Assembly: GCA_963847965.1 (NCBI GenBank)
Contig: CAWKCG010000050.1
Span: forward strand, 223,132 to 287,131
Direction of reading: 5' to 3'
DNA length: 64,000 bases
Source of the DNA: Palsa-504 sp963847965
GTDB lineage: Bacteria > Actinomycetota > Actinomycetes > Streptosporangiales > Streptosporangiaceae
In this document: positions 52,224-60,284 of the stretch, one piece after another
How positions within the stretch are numbered: position 1 is the stretch's first letter
Layout: the number at the start of each line of letters is the position of its first letter
The notes under the pieces: generated by a model
Told to the model about the DNA's origin: nothing
Seen by the model: only the letters and a program-made list of their open reading frames with translations
The model's database searches: none
Translations under genes and position numbers: made by a program

Positions 52224-53183
52224 TCACCCCTCGGCCGGCGCGCCGAACAGCGCCACGGGGTTCTCCCAGCAGACCGCGCGCAACCACGCGTCGCCGAGGC
52301 CGAGCCTGGCCAGCCCGGCGATCTGCCGGGCGTAGGGGTACGGGATGTTCGGGAAGTCGCTGCCGAGCAGCACCTTGCCGGCCAGGCCGAGCTCGCGGGC
52401 CAGCGGCAGCGCCGAGGCCGGGAACGGCGCGATCGAGTCGAAGAAGTCGGTGAAGATCATCGTGGTGTCCAGCGCCACCCGCTCGTACCGCGCGGCGAGC
52501 CCGAGGAACGCCTCGTAATCCGGCGCGCCCATGTGCGCGATGATCGCGGTCAGCCCCGGATGCCGCGCCAGCACGGACCCGAAAGGGCCGGGCCCGGTGT
52601 TTTCGGTTCCCACCGGCGCGTGCCCCGCGTGCACGACCACGGGCACCCCGGCCTCGGCCAGCAGCCCCCACACCCCGTCGAGCAGCGGATCACCGGGGGA
52701 GAAGCCGCCCACCTGCAAGTGGATCTTGAAGATCCGCGCCCCCGCGCCGAGCGCCTCGCGCACGTACCCGGCGACCCCTGGCTCGGGGTAGAACGTCGCC
52801 GACGGCAGGCACCCGGGCGTGGCCCGGGCGAACGCCATGGTCCACGCGTTCAGCTCCTCGGCCATGCCCGGCCGGTGGGCATAGGCCAGCGCGCTGAACA
52901 TCTCCACGCGCATAGCCCGCAGGTGCGCCACCCGCTCCGCGTCGCTCCACTTGTACCGGATCGGCCACGACACGCCGACCAGCGGCCCGGCCCGGTCGAA
53001 GTACTCCCAGACCCGCCGCAGCATCCGCGGCGGCAGGAAGTGGGTATGGACGTCGGCCAGCCCCGGGATCCCCAGCGCCTCGCAGAACGCCGGAACGTCC
53101 CCGTCCTCCTCCGGCGTCCGTGCCCCGCCCGTCTCCTCATTCACCTGCACCACATGCGTTATCCCGTCATCGGTAATTGCCAC
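52224..53183 (-). CDS. amidohydrolase family protein (ACMSD-like)
   Basis: A 319-residue TIM-barrel metal-dependent hydrolase of the amidohydrolase-2 group. The metal ligands are DVHTHF (about residues 43-48), HAGH (about 185), AHMG and GSDFPN (about 280). These fit the decarboxylase/hydrolase branch. It converges on the peptidase gene (22-base gap), so it is transcribed from the far side and may or may not share the pathway. It starts with GTG. The 166 bases upstream (53184-53349) contain no gene. Confidence 0.88.
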   Translation of the reverse strand: MAITDDGITHVVQVNEETGGARTPEEDGDVPAFCEALGIPGLADVHTHFLPPRMLRRVWEYFDRAGPLVGVSWPIRYKWSDAERVAHLRAMRVEMFSALAYAHRPGMAEELNAWTMAFARATPGCLPSATFYPEPGVAGYVREALGAGARIFKIHLQVGGFSPGDPLLDGVWGLLAEAGVPVVVHAGHAPVGTENTGPGPFGSVLARHPGLTAIIAHMGAPDYEAFLGLAARYERVALDTTMIFTDFFDSIAPFPASALPLARELGLAGKVLLGSDFPNIPYPYARQIAGLARLGLGDAWLRAVCWENPVALFGAPAEG

Positions 53184-53349
53184 GCGCCTGTCTTTCGGAT
53201 CCGGCCGAGGCTGGGCCGACCGAGGATATTACGGATTCCGAACCAGACGCACCAGCGTGAGAGTCCTTGGTTCGCGGCACCCAACAACGTCTACTATCAA
53301 CGCATTGTGATGCATCAGGTACTTATTGTTCGTAGGCCCGGAGATTCGG

Positions 53350-53945
53350 ATGGCGTTGGACAGGTACGACGATGGAGGGGACGGGCCGAACGACGGCCAG
53401 CCGGAGCAGCATCAATGGCACGGCGGATCAGGCGGTGACGCTTCTACGACACGGGCAGAGCCAGCCGAGGCGCGGACCCGGGCGGAGTGCTACGAGGCAC
53501 TCCGCGCCGCGGACGGCAACCCGGTCCCGGCAAGCGACGGCCAGCGTACGCGATCCGGTACGCAGGGGGATCACGCCGGCTGGGACGCGGTAGACGCGGG
53601 GAACCGCCCACCGCTGGACATGCTCGCGTCACGCCGGAACGCACCAAGCACATCCTGGATGGCGATGCGAACGGCAGCGGTGGCCACCGGCATGGAGTGG
53701 GCAATCCCGGCAAGACCGAGTTTCCTGCCAGTTGGAATGACGAGAAGATTATGGACAATATCCTCGACGTTGCGCACCGGCCTGATCAGGCCCCGATCCA
53801 TCAGAACTGGAACGACCGGTGGCTTGCGCGCGGTACGCGAGACGATGTGGAGATCGCCGTGGTGATAACGAGGGATGGGCACATCTGGAGCGGCTGGCCA
53901 CGTCTGGGCAGTCCCGGAGTGTTGAAGAACCCCCAGGAGATCTAA
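53350..53945 (+). pseudogene. EndoU-domain toxin, frameshifted
   Basis: The C-terminal ~105 residues, in the frame ending at 53945, match the bacterial EndoU RNase domain (PF14436): RVTPERTKHILDGD, then GSGGHRHGVGNPGKTEFPAS with the catalytic-type histidines, and the end GHIWSGWPRLGSPGVLKNP. The N-terminal part (ALDRYDDGGDGPNDGQPEQH to RPPLDML) lies in a different frame from the ATG at 53350. One missing base near 53624 separates them; restoring it gives ...PPLDML-RVTPER.... The original would be about 198 residues, a short polymorphic-toxin type with no secretion signal. TAATG overlaps the immunity gene. Either genuine inactivation or an assembly deletion. Confidence 0.78.
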
Positions 53946-54202
53946 TGGACAGGTACGAGGTCGCGCGCCGGGCGTCAGCGTTGCCGGTCAGGTTCGCGGA
54001 TCGCGTCCCGCCGGACACCTTGGAGAGCATCCAGCTCATGGACGAGGGGGGCGAGTACGGGGAGCTGACGATCGAGCTGGCCGCGTCGCTGGCCGCGCAT
54101 AACACACCGGTGACCGCGGCGGAACGGGACGAGTTGCTCGCCCTGCTCGAGGCGACGGACATGCCTACGGATCCCATCGGGAAACTGAACGTCCGAGGCT
54201 GA
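53945..54202 (+). CDS. MafI-like immunity protein
   Basis: An 85-residue mostly helical protein whose ATG overlaps the toxin stop (TAATG). EGGEYGELTIELAASLAAHN and TAAERDELLALLEATDM fit the MafI/CdiI-like immunity family, in which acidic E-Y-G-L-type helices repeat. In Neisseria, MafI proteins neutralise MafB toxins, including ones with an EndoU domain, so the pair of toxin domain and immunity type is consistent. It is intact even though the toxin is broken, the expected order of decay if loss of the toxin came first. Confidence 0.7.
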   Translation: MDRYEVARRASALPVRFADRVPPDTLESIQLMDEGGEYGELTIELAASLAAHNTPVTAAERDELLALLEATDMPTDPIGKLNVRG

Positions 54203-54313
54203 GCGGCTGGCACATGGCTGGGGACGCAGCATCGTTCGGTTAATGAAATCCAGATCGGTCCGCAGGTCCTACTCCTCCACCTACCGAACCACGTGTTGTG
54301 GCGGGCCTTCCAA

Positions 54314-54394
54314 AAGAGCCATCTTGGATAAATCCCCCAACCGTCGGGCCAGCCGTGCGCGTCGGCCCGTGATCGATGCGACGTATACCCTCTG
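54314..54394 (+). repeat. dispersed repeat arm 2, copy A
   Basis: Begins AAAGAGCCATCTTGGATAAA then TCCCCCAACCGTCGGGCC and ends GTGATCGATGCGACGTATAC then CCTCTGA. The plus strand could be read as RAILDKSPNRRASRARRPVI-DATYTL-stop. Closely related copies lie at 56121-56200 and 57061-57142, and a partial one at 54661-54702. Confidence 0.7.
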
Positions 54395-54660
54395 ATGGAT
54401 CGCCACGAGCATAGGAATCTAGGCGGAACCCTCTGCAGAGAGCTTCCTCGCGTGATCAGCCGACGGCCGTTAGTTCCGGCAGCACGATGTTCACTACGCG
54501 ATCGCTGGCGGATGTCTCCCACTGAGATGCCGGGTGCCACATATGTTGCAACAGCAGCTCACGAAGCGCCCTACCAGATACCACCCAGCGGTCCCTCTCA
54601 TCACCAATCGACAGCCCGCTAACGGCTTCCTCACCCTCCCGAAGCCAGAACCTGATAGCC

Positions 54661-54702
54661 CCAGCCCGCCGTCTGGTGATCGAGGCCACCTACCTGGTCT
54701 GA
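54661..54702 (+). repeat. dispersed repeat arm 2, partial copy B
   Basis: Only the right half is present: CCAGCCCGCCGTCTGGTGAT then CGAGGCCACCTACCTGGTCTGA. It matches the end of copies A, C and D, including the terminal TGA. Confidence 0.55.
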
Positions 54703-54775
54703 CGACTCACAGCATGGGGATTATGGAGCGTGCCCGCTCGCAATCGTGTGGAGCGGCCCGCTACGGGGCGGGACT

Positions 54776-56013
54776 TCATCCACGTTCGTTCATCCACACA
54801 GATACGTGTGCGGGTTCCAGCGCCTTCTGCACGACGGCGGCCAGGCCGTCGCAGACGGAATCCAGGTCCACGGCATCTTTCAGCTGCGCCGCGAACGCGG
54901 CCACCATCTGGTCGGCGTCATAGCGGGCCCGGTTGAACCGCCGGTCCACCAATCGCTGCACCCGCCGCCGCACTGGGTTGAACAGCGCGGCAGCGGCCAG
55001 CGTGGAGACAGCCACCGCGACCGAGCTATGGAGCCCGACCACCCCGGTGGCCAGCAGCACCAGGCCGGCATAAATCCCGACCAGCAGGCCGCTGATGATC
55101 GCGTAGGCCAGGGTCCGGGAGATGATCCGGTCGATGTCGTACAGCCGGTACTTCAGGATGGCCACGCCCATGCTCACCGGCACCGCGAAGATGCCCAGGA
55201 TCGCGATGTGGTCGGCCACTTTCCACCAGCCCGGCGCATACCCCAGCGCGATCGCGAGGACCACGCCGGCCAGGCCGACGGCAAAGCCGCCCAGCAGCCA
55301 CTTCAGCTGCTGGCGCCGCTCGCCGGACGAGTGCCGGTAGCTGACCACCTGCCCGGCCAGCGACAGCAGCAGCGTGACCGGCCCCACCACGACGAGGGTC
55401 ACGTTCTGGACCACGTTCCACCAGGCTGGCGAGCTGGCGGAGTCGCCAAGGGCGATCAGGTTACCGCCGGAATCCACGCGGATGTCGTAGCGCACGATGA
55501 CGTCCAGGGTGATGCCGTAGGCGCTGCCCACCCACAGCAGGCCAAAAGCCAGGTACAGCCACAGCACCCACGGCATGCGCGGGAAGGCCAGCTTTCCGTC
55601 GGGGAAGAGCAAGAGGCCAGCACGATCAAGGCGATGGCGATGGCCCAGCCGGGCTGGGCGAACATGGCCACCCAGCCCAGCGGCAGCGTGCCGTGGCGGA
55701 TCCGGTAGTCGGCCACCGCATAGAAGCTGCCATCCTCGCTGAGCGCCCCCGCGACCACCAGGCCGACCAGGCACCAGCCGAATGCGTTGCGCGGCCTTCG
55801 CCAGGCCACCACGAAGCCCACCACCCCGAAGGGGGTGAACAACCACCACGGCACGACGCCGTTGCTGTCGTTCACGCTCAGGTGCCCCAGGGCGGCCAGC
55901 GGCCATCCGGCGGTGACCAGGGCCAGCACGAGGACGGCGAGCACACCCACGGTGGCCGGCGAGGCCAGCCGGAACCGGCGGGCGGGTTGGGCGGCCCGCA
56001 CTGCTGTGCTCAT
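54776..56013 (-). pseudogene. polytopic membrane protein with histidine-kinase-like architecture, frameshifted
   Basis: The N-terminal part (56013 to about 55618) encodes several hydrophobic helices (SPATVGVLAVLVLALVTAGW, WWLFTPFGVVGFVVAW, GWCLVGLVVAG). The rest, in another frame, continues LLLFPDGKLAFPRMPWVLWL and further helices, then PVRRRVQRLVDRRFNRARYD and ends DSVCDGLAAVVQKALEPAHV. The two halves meet near 55617, where the sequence fits one base lost (GCC-CTC to GCCTC). The family resembles membrane sensors related to histidine kinases, but the kinase domain is absent, as in many short actinobacterial members ending in SVWxxxRG. About 412 residues if repaired. Confidence 0.75.
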
Positions 56014-56120
56014 AGAGGGGACACTACGCCGGGACCGTTCCGGGAACGTTACGGCTCAGGACCGACTCCCAGCAACGGCCGATGAAGGTCATCTGGGGAC
56101 AGTTGGGGCCACGCGGCGTA

Positions 56121-56200
56121 GAGCCACCTTGGATAAATCCCCCAACCGTCGGCCTGGTCTAGCGCGTCGGCTTGTGATCGAGGCTACCTACCCGCTTTGA
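56121..56200 (+). repeat. dispersed repeat arm 2, copy C
   Basis: GAGCCACCTTGGATAAATCC then CCCAACCGTCGGCCTGGTCT, ending GCTTGTGATCGAGGCTACCT then ACCCGCTTTGA. Lies between the broken membrane-protein gene and hicA. Plus-strand reading ends ARRLVIEATYPL-stop, as in copies B and D. Confidence 0.7.
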
Positions 56201-56310
56201 GATCCTGCCCCAGCAGTGCCGGCGGTCCCGGTGCTATGCGGGCAGCGGGCAGCATCTGCTTATCCGGCCGCCGCGGGAGATTGTCACAGCTAACGCCTAC
56301 GGTTGGCGCC

Positions 56311-56538
56311 ATGCCACCGCTGCCTCGCGTCACCGGCCGCGAACTCGCCCGGGCGCTCGGCAAGCTGGGCTGGGTAGTCGTGGCGCAGAAGGGATCTCAT
56401 GCTCAGCTCAAGCACCCCGCTCGTGGCGGTCGCGTGACCGTACCGCTGCACGCTGGTGAGACGATTGGGCCCGGCCTGCTACGGTCGATCCTGAGCCAGG
56501 CAGGCCTTACCGTCGAGGAACTACGCGCGGTCTTGTGA
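56311..56538 (+). CDS. hicA: HicA family toxin (type II toxin-antitoxin)
   Basis: A 75-residue HicA mRNA interferase with the double-stranded-RNA-binding-like fold. LARALGKLGWVVVAQKGSHA has the conserved G-W and the catalytic histidine in GSH; VTVPLHAGETIGPGLLRSIL is the family's second half (H-x-x-x-x-x-G-T/L-L-R-x-I-L). The ATG at 56311 gives the right length; a longer frame upstream from 56197 runs into repeat sequence. HicB follows after four bases. Order toxin-antitoxin is common in this family. Confidence 0.92.
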   Translation: MPPLPRVTGRELARALGKLGWVVVAQKGSHAQLKHPARGGRVTVPLHAGETIGPGLLRSILSQAGLTVEELRAVL

Positions 56539-56542
56539 CAGG

Positions 56543-56776
56543 ATGATTCTGATGCGTACCTACACGATCGTGGTGGAACCCGACCAGGACGGCGGCTACT
56601 TCGTGACCGTCCCGGCCCTGCCCGGCTGCTTTACCCGGGGCAGCACGATCGAGCAGTGCCGGGAGCGGGCCGTGGAGGCCATCGAGGTTCACATCTCAGG
56701 TCTTCAGGCCGACGGCGAGCCCGTTCCCGAGGAAGTCGGGCCGCCGCAACTTCTGGCCGTCACCGTCGCAGCCTGA
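56543..56776 (+). CDS. hicB: HicB family antitoxin
   Basis: A 77-residue HicB with the partial RNase H fold: YTIVVEPDQDGGYFVTVPAL then PGCFTRGSTIEQCRERAVEA and IEVHISGLQADGEPVPEE. It pairs with and neutralises the HicA encoded just upstream. The C-terminus is short and lacks an obvious helix-turn-helix or ribbon-helix-helix, so autoregulation would need another element. An ATG at 56552 is an alternative start. Confidence 0.92.
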   Translation: MILMRTYTIVVEPDQDGGYFVTVPALPGCFTRGSTIEQCRERAVEAIEVHISGLQADGEPVPEEVGPPQLLAVTVAA

Positions 56777-56897
56777 CAGTAAGGCCCCGACCCGACCTTG
56801 GCAGGAGCAGGATCGTCTGCATCCGTATCGGGCATGCACCGACAGTGACGGCGACCATCGATGCCCGCGACTTCCCATGAGCCCGGCACACCAAAAC

Positions 56898-57142
56898 GGC
56901 CTGCCGATACTCACCCTGCACGGCGGCTGCACACACTCCGCACACCGGGCGTACAGCACAGCGCCGCGCGTACAGGCGCTGCGCGCTGCGATCCCCCTCC
57001 TGCCTGGGATGATGCGTTTTCGGCCGCCGGAAACTACGTGGATCCGGCAACCTACCCGGAAGAGCCATCTCGGCTAAATCCCCCAACCGTTGCGCCAGTC
57101 CAGCGCGCCGCCTCGTGATCGAGGCCACCTACTCGTTCTGAT
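56898..57142 (+). repeat. dispersed repeat arms 1 and 2, copy D
   Basis: Arm 1 (56898-57060) carries CTGCCGATACTCACCCTGCA, CGGGCGTACAGCACAGCGCC and CGATCCCCCTCCTGCCTGGG then ATGATGCG; it matches 59117-59284. Arm 2 (57061-57142) matches copies A and C. This is the only place where both arms occur together, so it may be the most complete copy. Between hicB and here (56777-56897) nothing else is seen. Confidence 0.7.
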
Positions 57143-57235
57143 ATGCGTGGTCCCGCCATGAACGCGCGCCGAGCGGCCCATGTCGAGGAACTGCCGTATT
57201 TGGCCGGCGCCATGAAGAAGGGCACAGGCTGCGGT

Positions 57236-57640
57236 TCAGCCGATCTCCCCGGAATCGAGGGTAAGCGGGATCTCGGCCGTGGCGGCGCCGAGGTCGCCTT
57301 CGTGGTGGCGGAAAGGCGCCAGATGAAGGCGCAGCAGACGGGCTGCGTCCTCCGGAGCCGGCGTGAGGGTCAGGTCACCGCCGGTGGACCTGCCGTCGTC
57401 GCTGGTACCGTACGCGCCGCCCCACGAAACGTATTCGTTACCGAGATCGTCGACGCCGCTCCAATCCCAGGTCAGCCACGGGCTCCCGTCTTCCGGGTCT
57501 CTGTCTGGAAGGGCAGGACTGATGCGGTAATGCAGGACGACAGACTGATGATCAACGCTGAGCTTGGTGATCCGCATCTCCCGGTCTGGGATCAGTCCAC
57601 GGATCTCGAGGTCCAGACCAACATTCCGCTTTGGTTGCAT
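57236..57640 (-). CDS. hypothetical protein (134 aa)
   Basis: A predicted beta-sandwich protein: LDLEIRGLIPDREMRITKLS, SVVLHYRISPALPDRDPEDG, WLTWDWSGVDDLGNEYVSWG and LTLTPAPEDAARLLRLHLAP. The GGAYGTSDDG and PxPxxAxxLRL motifs resemble a family of unnamed actinobacterial proteins. GGAG lies five bases before the ATG, and codon use favours this strand over the longer overlapping plus-strand frame (57143-57706), which I reject. No signal peptide. Function unknown. Confidence 0.65.
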   Translation of the reverse strand: MQPKRNVGLDLEIRGLIPDREMRITKLSVDHQSVVLHYRISPALPDRDPEDGSPWLTWDWSGVDDLGNEYVSWGGAYGTSDDGRSTGGDLTLTPAPEDAARLLRLHLAPFRHHEGDLGAATAEIPLTLDSGEIG

Positions 57641-57747
57641 AACGTCTCCGGGGTCGTGCTGCCCGACAGCTTAACCGAGCGTCGGCCCGGAGGCCGTTGG
57701 ACGTAGGCGCCTCCGGACCGATACACAGGCCTTACCCTACGCCGGTC

Positions 57748-58323
57748 TTAGGCACCTTGCAGAACGTGTACCGGTAGGTAGGCTTTGGCGCCCGTCGAGC
57801 CGGTTATGAACCAGATGAAGTCGATCTTGTCGCCGGTCTTAATCGTTCCGTAACCGCCACCGATCACACCATAATTGAGCACGCTAGCGTGGAAGTCATA
57901 GGTCGCCCGCGCCGCATGACTGCCGTACGGCGGATTGATTGCCTTCCCGTTTACGGACGCGAAAGTCATATCCACGATTACCGCTGGCCCAAGCTCCGCG
58001 ATGGCTGTCTTAGTCAGATAGAAGTCCCAGTAGAGTCGTCCTGATGTGCCGCGCTTGTAGAATACGTCCGAGATGCCGTTCGCCCACTCGCCTGTGCAGA
58101 GGCCGTTACGCGGAGTTTCCGGAATGTTCTGCGCGAACGTTCCATGCGGGATTGCGCTGATCAAAGCGCCACCCGAATCTGTTTGAGTCTTCGCGGGGGC
58201 TACAGCGGCATTTCTGCTGCTGGCGTCGGCCATCGCGGTGGAACCGAGCGTTGTCGCCGCAACAACGATGAGCGTACCGACTATACCGGTCAGCCTGACA
58301 CTGGTGACTGATCGTTGGCGCAT
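57748..58323 (-). CDS. secreted hypothetical protein (191 aa)
   Basis: Signal peptide RQRSVTSVRLTGIVGTLIVV then AATTLGSTAMADA (probable cleavage after ADA), mature part about 160 residues. It contains IPHGTFAQNIPETPRNGLCT, a beta-rich stretch (GRLYWDFYLTKTAIAELGPA) and the final KAYLPVHVLQGA. CGGAGGAAAGC directly before the ATG at 58323 decides the start; the longer frame to 58533 is rejected. A single cysteine is present. Codon use is less extreme in GC than that of neighbours, in keeping with an accessory gene. No family recognised. Confidence 0.7.
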   Translation of the reverse strand: MRQRSVTSVRLTGIVGTLIVVAATTLGSTAMADASSRNAAVAPAKTQTDSGGALISAIPHGTFAQNIPETPRNGLCTGEWANGISDVFYKRGTSGRLYWDFYLTKTAIAELGPAVIVDMTFASVNGKAINPPYGSHAARATYDFHASVLNYGVIGGGYGTIKTGDKIDFIWFITGSTGAKAYLPVHVLQGA

Positions 58324-58829
58324 GCTTTCCTCCGTAATCGACTTAGGGGGCAAATGACACCGGCGCACCCGAGGGCGGTGCCTGGCAGCTGTCAGGCTGG
58401 CGATCGGCCCAGGGCGGTACGCAGCAACTCCCGCCGCCCGCGCAGCTGCAGGCAGCACCACGGCACCGAGTACGCCGCCCAGCGCTAGCCGGGTTCGTCT
58501 CATGAACCGGGCTCCGTGATCCCAGATCGTCACTGCTTCACTACTCTGGGGATACGGAACCGGCAGGCATCCGGTTCAGGTTCGTCCAGGCAAGCGCCCG
58601 CAGGGCCAGGCGCCGGGCTGTCAGGGCCTCATCGAACCGGCGTTTGCGCGCTCGCCATCGGCCGGACTGACGGCAGGTCACTGGGGACTGACGGAGCGAG
58701 CTAGCAGATTCCGCGGGGCGGATCGATGGCGATTTGCCGGAAGATGCCGACCGAACTGGTGAAGGTGTCGATCACGAAACGGCCAAAGTTCGCGGCGCAA
58801 CGCGGACCAGCCGGGGTTGGAAGCGTTCT

Positions 58830-59037
58830 AGGCGATCCTTCATTAAGGCCATCATGTCCCGGGCCGTGACCACATAGTCCCGGCCGTCGAACGGCGCGGC
58901 GAGCACCACCAGCAGGTACTGCCCGCATCGGTGATGCCGAACAGTTACTCGGTCCCCTCAGGGCCTTTCAGCACCAGGCGAGGACGAGAATAGACGACCT
59001 ACTCGACCTCGTCCAGCGTGACGTCATGGGCCGTCAT
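58830..59037 (-). pseudogene. decayed BrnT-like toxin gene
   Basis: From 59037 downward the minus strand reads MTAHDVTLDEVE-stop-VVYSRPRLVLKGPEGTE-stop-LFGITDAG, then after a one-base shift QYLLVVLAAPFDGRDYVVTA followed by RDMMALMKDRLERF. Joined, this is the H-x-V-x-x-x-E-(V/E)E-V ... LxGxTDAGRYLLVVL ... YVVTARDM layout of small BrnT-like RNase toxins. Two stop codons (TAG near 58999, TAA near 58949) and a frameshift near 58922 disable it. No BrnA antitoxin is recognisable beside it. Confidence 0.5.
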
Positions 59038-59116
59038 GGGCGGTGATGTGATCAGGCTGCGCGAGCGCCAGACTGGGATTCCTTACCGAGCCAGGATCTA
59101 CCAGCGCTGGCATGCG

Positions 59117-59284
59117 GACCCGCTGATACTCACCCTGCACGGTGGCTTTGCACACCCCACACACTGGGCGTACAGTGCGGCACCACGCGTGCGGACGCTG
59201 CGTGCCGCGATCCCCCTCCTGCCTGGGATGATGCGCTTGCGGGCCGCCGGAAACACGTGAATGTGGCAACGTACCCAAAAGAGC
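59117..59284 (+). repeat. dispersed repeat arm 1, copy E
   Basis: Shares CTGATACTCACCCTGCACGG, GGGCGTACAGTGCGGC and CGCGATCCCCCTCCTGCCTG then GGATGATGCG with arm 1 at 56898-57060. Arm 2 is missing on its right, where the sequence diverges after AAAAGAGCCA. Confidence 0.7.
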
Positions 59285-59399
59285 CAGCAGGCCGCCACAA
59301 CCACCGAGTTGATCGGCCGCACGCCTGTGACGCGAGGGTCGACCGGGACGGCAGTGCAAGACCTACCGGGTGGGTGCGGGCGGCGGGCGTGTCGGCTCC

Positions 59400-60284
59400 C
59401 TAACTCGCTGGTTCCGTCGGCTCTTCCTGCGCCCTCCGGCGCGGGTCTGGTTCGCCGCCGCTCAGGATGGCGGCAAACCGCTCCCGGACCTTCGCGGCCG
59501 TCTGGTCCGCGGGCGCGGCCCAGACGGCGGCGTTGAAGATCTCCACCTCGACGTAGCCCGCGTACCCGGCCGCCGTCACCGCCGCCGAGATCGGCTCGAA
59601 GTCGATGACCCCGTCACCCAGGTGCCCGCGGCCGAGCTGGGTGTCCTGCGGCAGCGGGAGCACCCAGTCGCAGACCTGGTAGCCCGCGATCCGCCCCGCG
59701 GCGCGGGCGATCTCGGCGGTCAGCCGGGCGTCCCACCACACGTGGTAGGTGTCCACCACCACACCCACCGCGTCGGCCGGGAACGTCAGCGCCAGGTCCA
59801 CGGCCTCGCCCAGCGACGCGATCACGCACCGGTCGGCGCAGAACATCGGGTGCAGCGCCTCGATCCCCAGCCGGACCCCGAGTCGCTGCGCGAAAGGCAC
59901 GAGGTCGCCGATCGCGTCGGCCACCATGCGGCGGGCCAGCCCGAGGTCCCGGCTCCCCGCCACCAGACCCCCGCACACCAGGATCAGCGTATCGGCGCCC
60001 AGTTCGGCCGCCTCGCTCACGGCCGCCCGGTTGTCCGCCCGCGCCGCCGCGAGACCGTCCGGATCGGGCCGGGTGAAGAACCCGCCGCGGCACAGGCTCG
60101 ACACGTGCAGCCCGGCGGAGCGGACCGCCGTGACCGCCTCCGCCAGCCCGATCTCCGCCACCCGGTCCCGCCACAGCCCGATGGCCGGGATGTCGTGCCG
60201 GACACACAGCGCCGCGGCTTCCCGCAACCCCAGGTGCTTGACCGTCGCCTGGTTCAGCGACAGCCGGTCCGGCCCGATGCTCAC
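59400..60284 (-). CDS. sugar phosphate isomerase/epimerase family protein
   Basis: A 294-residue xylose-isomerase-like TIM barrel (AP endonuclease 2 superfamily). SLNQATVKHLGLREAAALC, IPAIGLWRDRVAEIGLAEA, LGIEALHPMF with the metal-binding Glu, VVVDTYHVWWD and YVEVEIFNA mark the metal-site strands. Similar proteins act as inosose, hydroxypyruvate or keto-sugar isomerases; the exact substrate is unknown. Starts with GTG inside the stop of the DUF993 gene (GTGA). Last gene of the three-gene operon. Confidence 0.87.
   Translation of the reverse strand: MSIGPDRLSLNQATVKHLGLREAAALCVRHDIPAIGLWRDRVAEIGLAEAVTAVRSAGLHVSSLCRGGFFTRPDPDGLAAARADNRAAVSEAAELGADTLILVCGGLVAGSRDLGLARRMVADAIGDLVPFAQRLGVRLGIEALHPMFCADRCVIASLGEAVDLALTFPADAVGVVVDTYHVWWDARLTAEIARAAGRIAGYQVCDWVLPLPQDTQLGRGHLGDGVIDFEPISAAVTAAGYAGYVEVEIFNAAVWAAPADQTAAKVRERFAAILSGGEPDPRRRAQEEPTEPAS

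Larger units (their letters stand above)
54203..54775. other. 573-bp gap with two copies of a dispersed repeat
   Basis: No gene is supported. Repeat copies at 54314-54394 and 54661-54702 are described under the dispersed repeat. A 77-codon minus-strand frame at 54456-54689 begins inside the repeat, lacks a clear ribosome-binding site, and has no recognised family. The rest is unremarkable. Confidence 0.5.
58324..59399. other. 1.08-kb region without intact genes
   Basis: It holds the remnant of a BrnT-like gene (58830-59037) and a copy of repeat arm 1 (59117-59284). The first 500 bases and the last ~115 bases show no supported feature. Several minus- and plus-strand frames here are open only because of high GC. 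Confidence 0.5.

Noticed and set aside
54456..54689. 77-codon minus-strand frame
   Set aside because: Starts inside repeat copy B and has no recognised family or clear ribosome-binding site; kept only as a note.
57143..57706. 187-codon plus-strand frame
   Set aside because: It overlaps the better minus-strand gene 57236-57640, which has a ribosome-binding site and plausible beta-strand pattern; the plus frame begins in repeat sequence.
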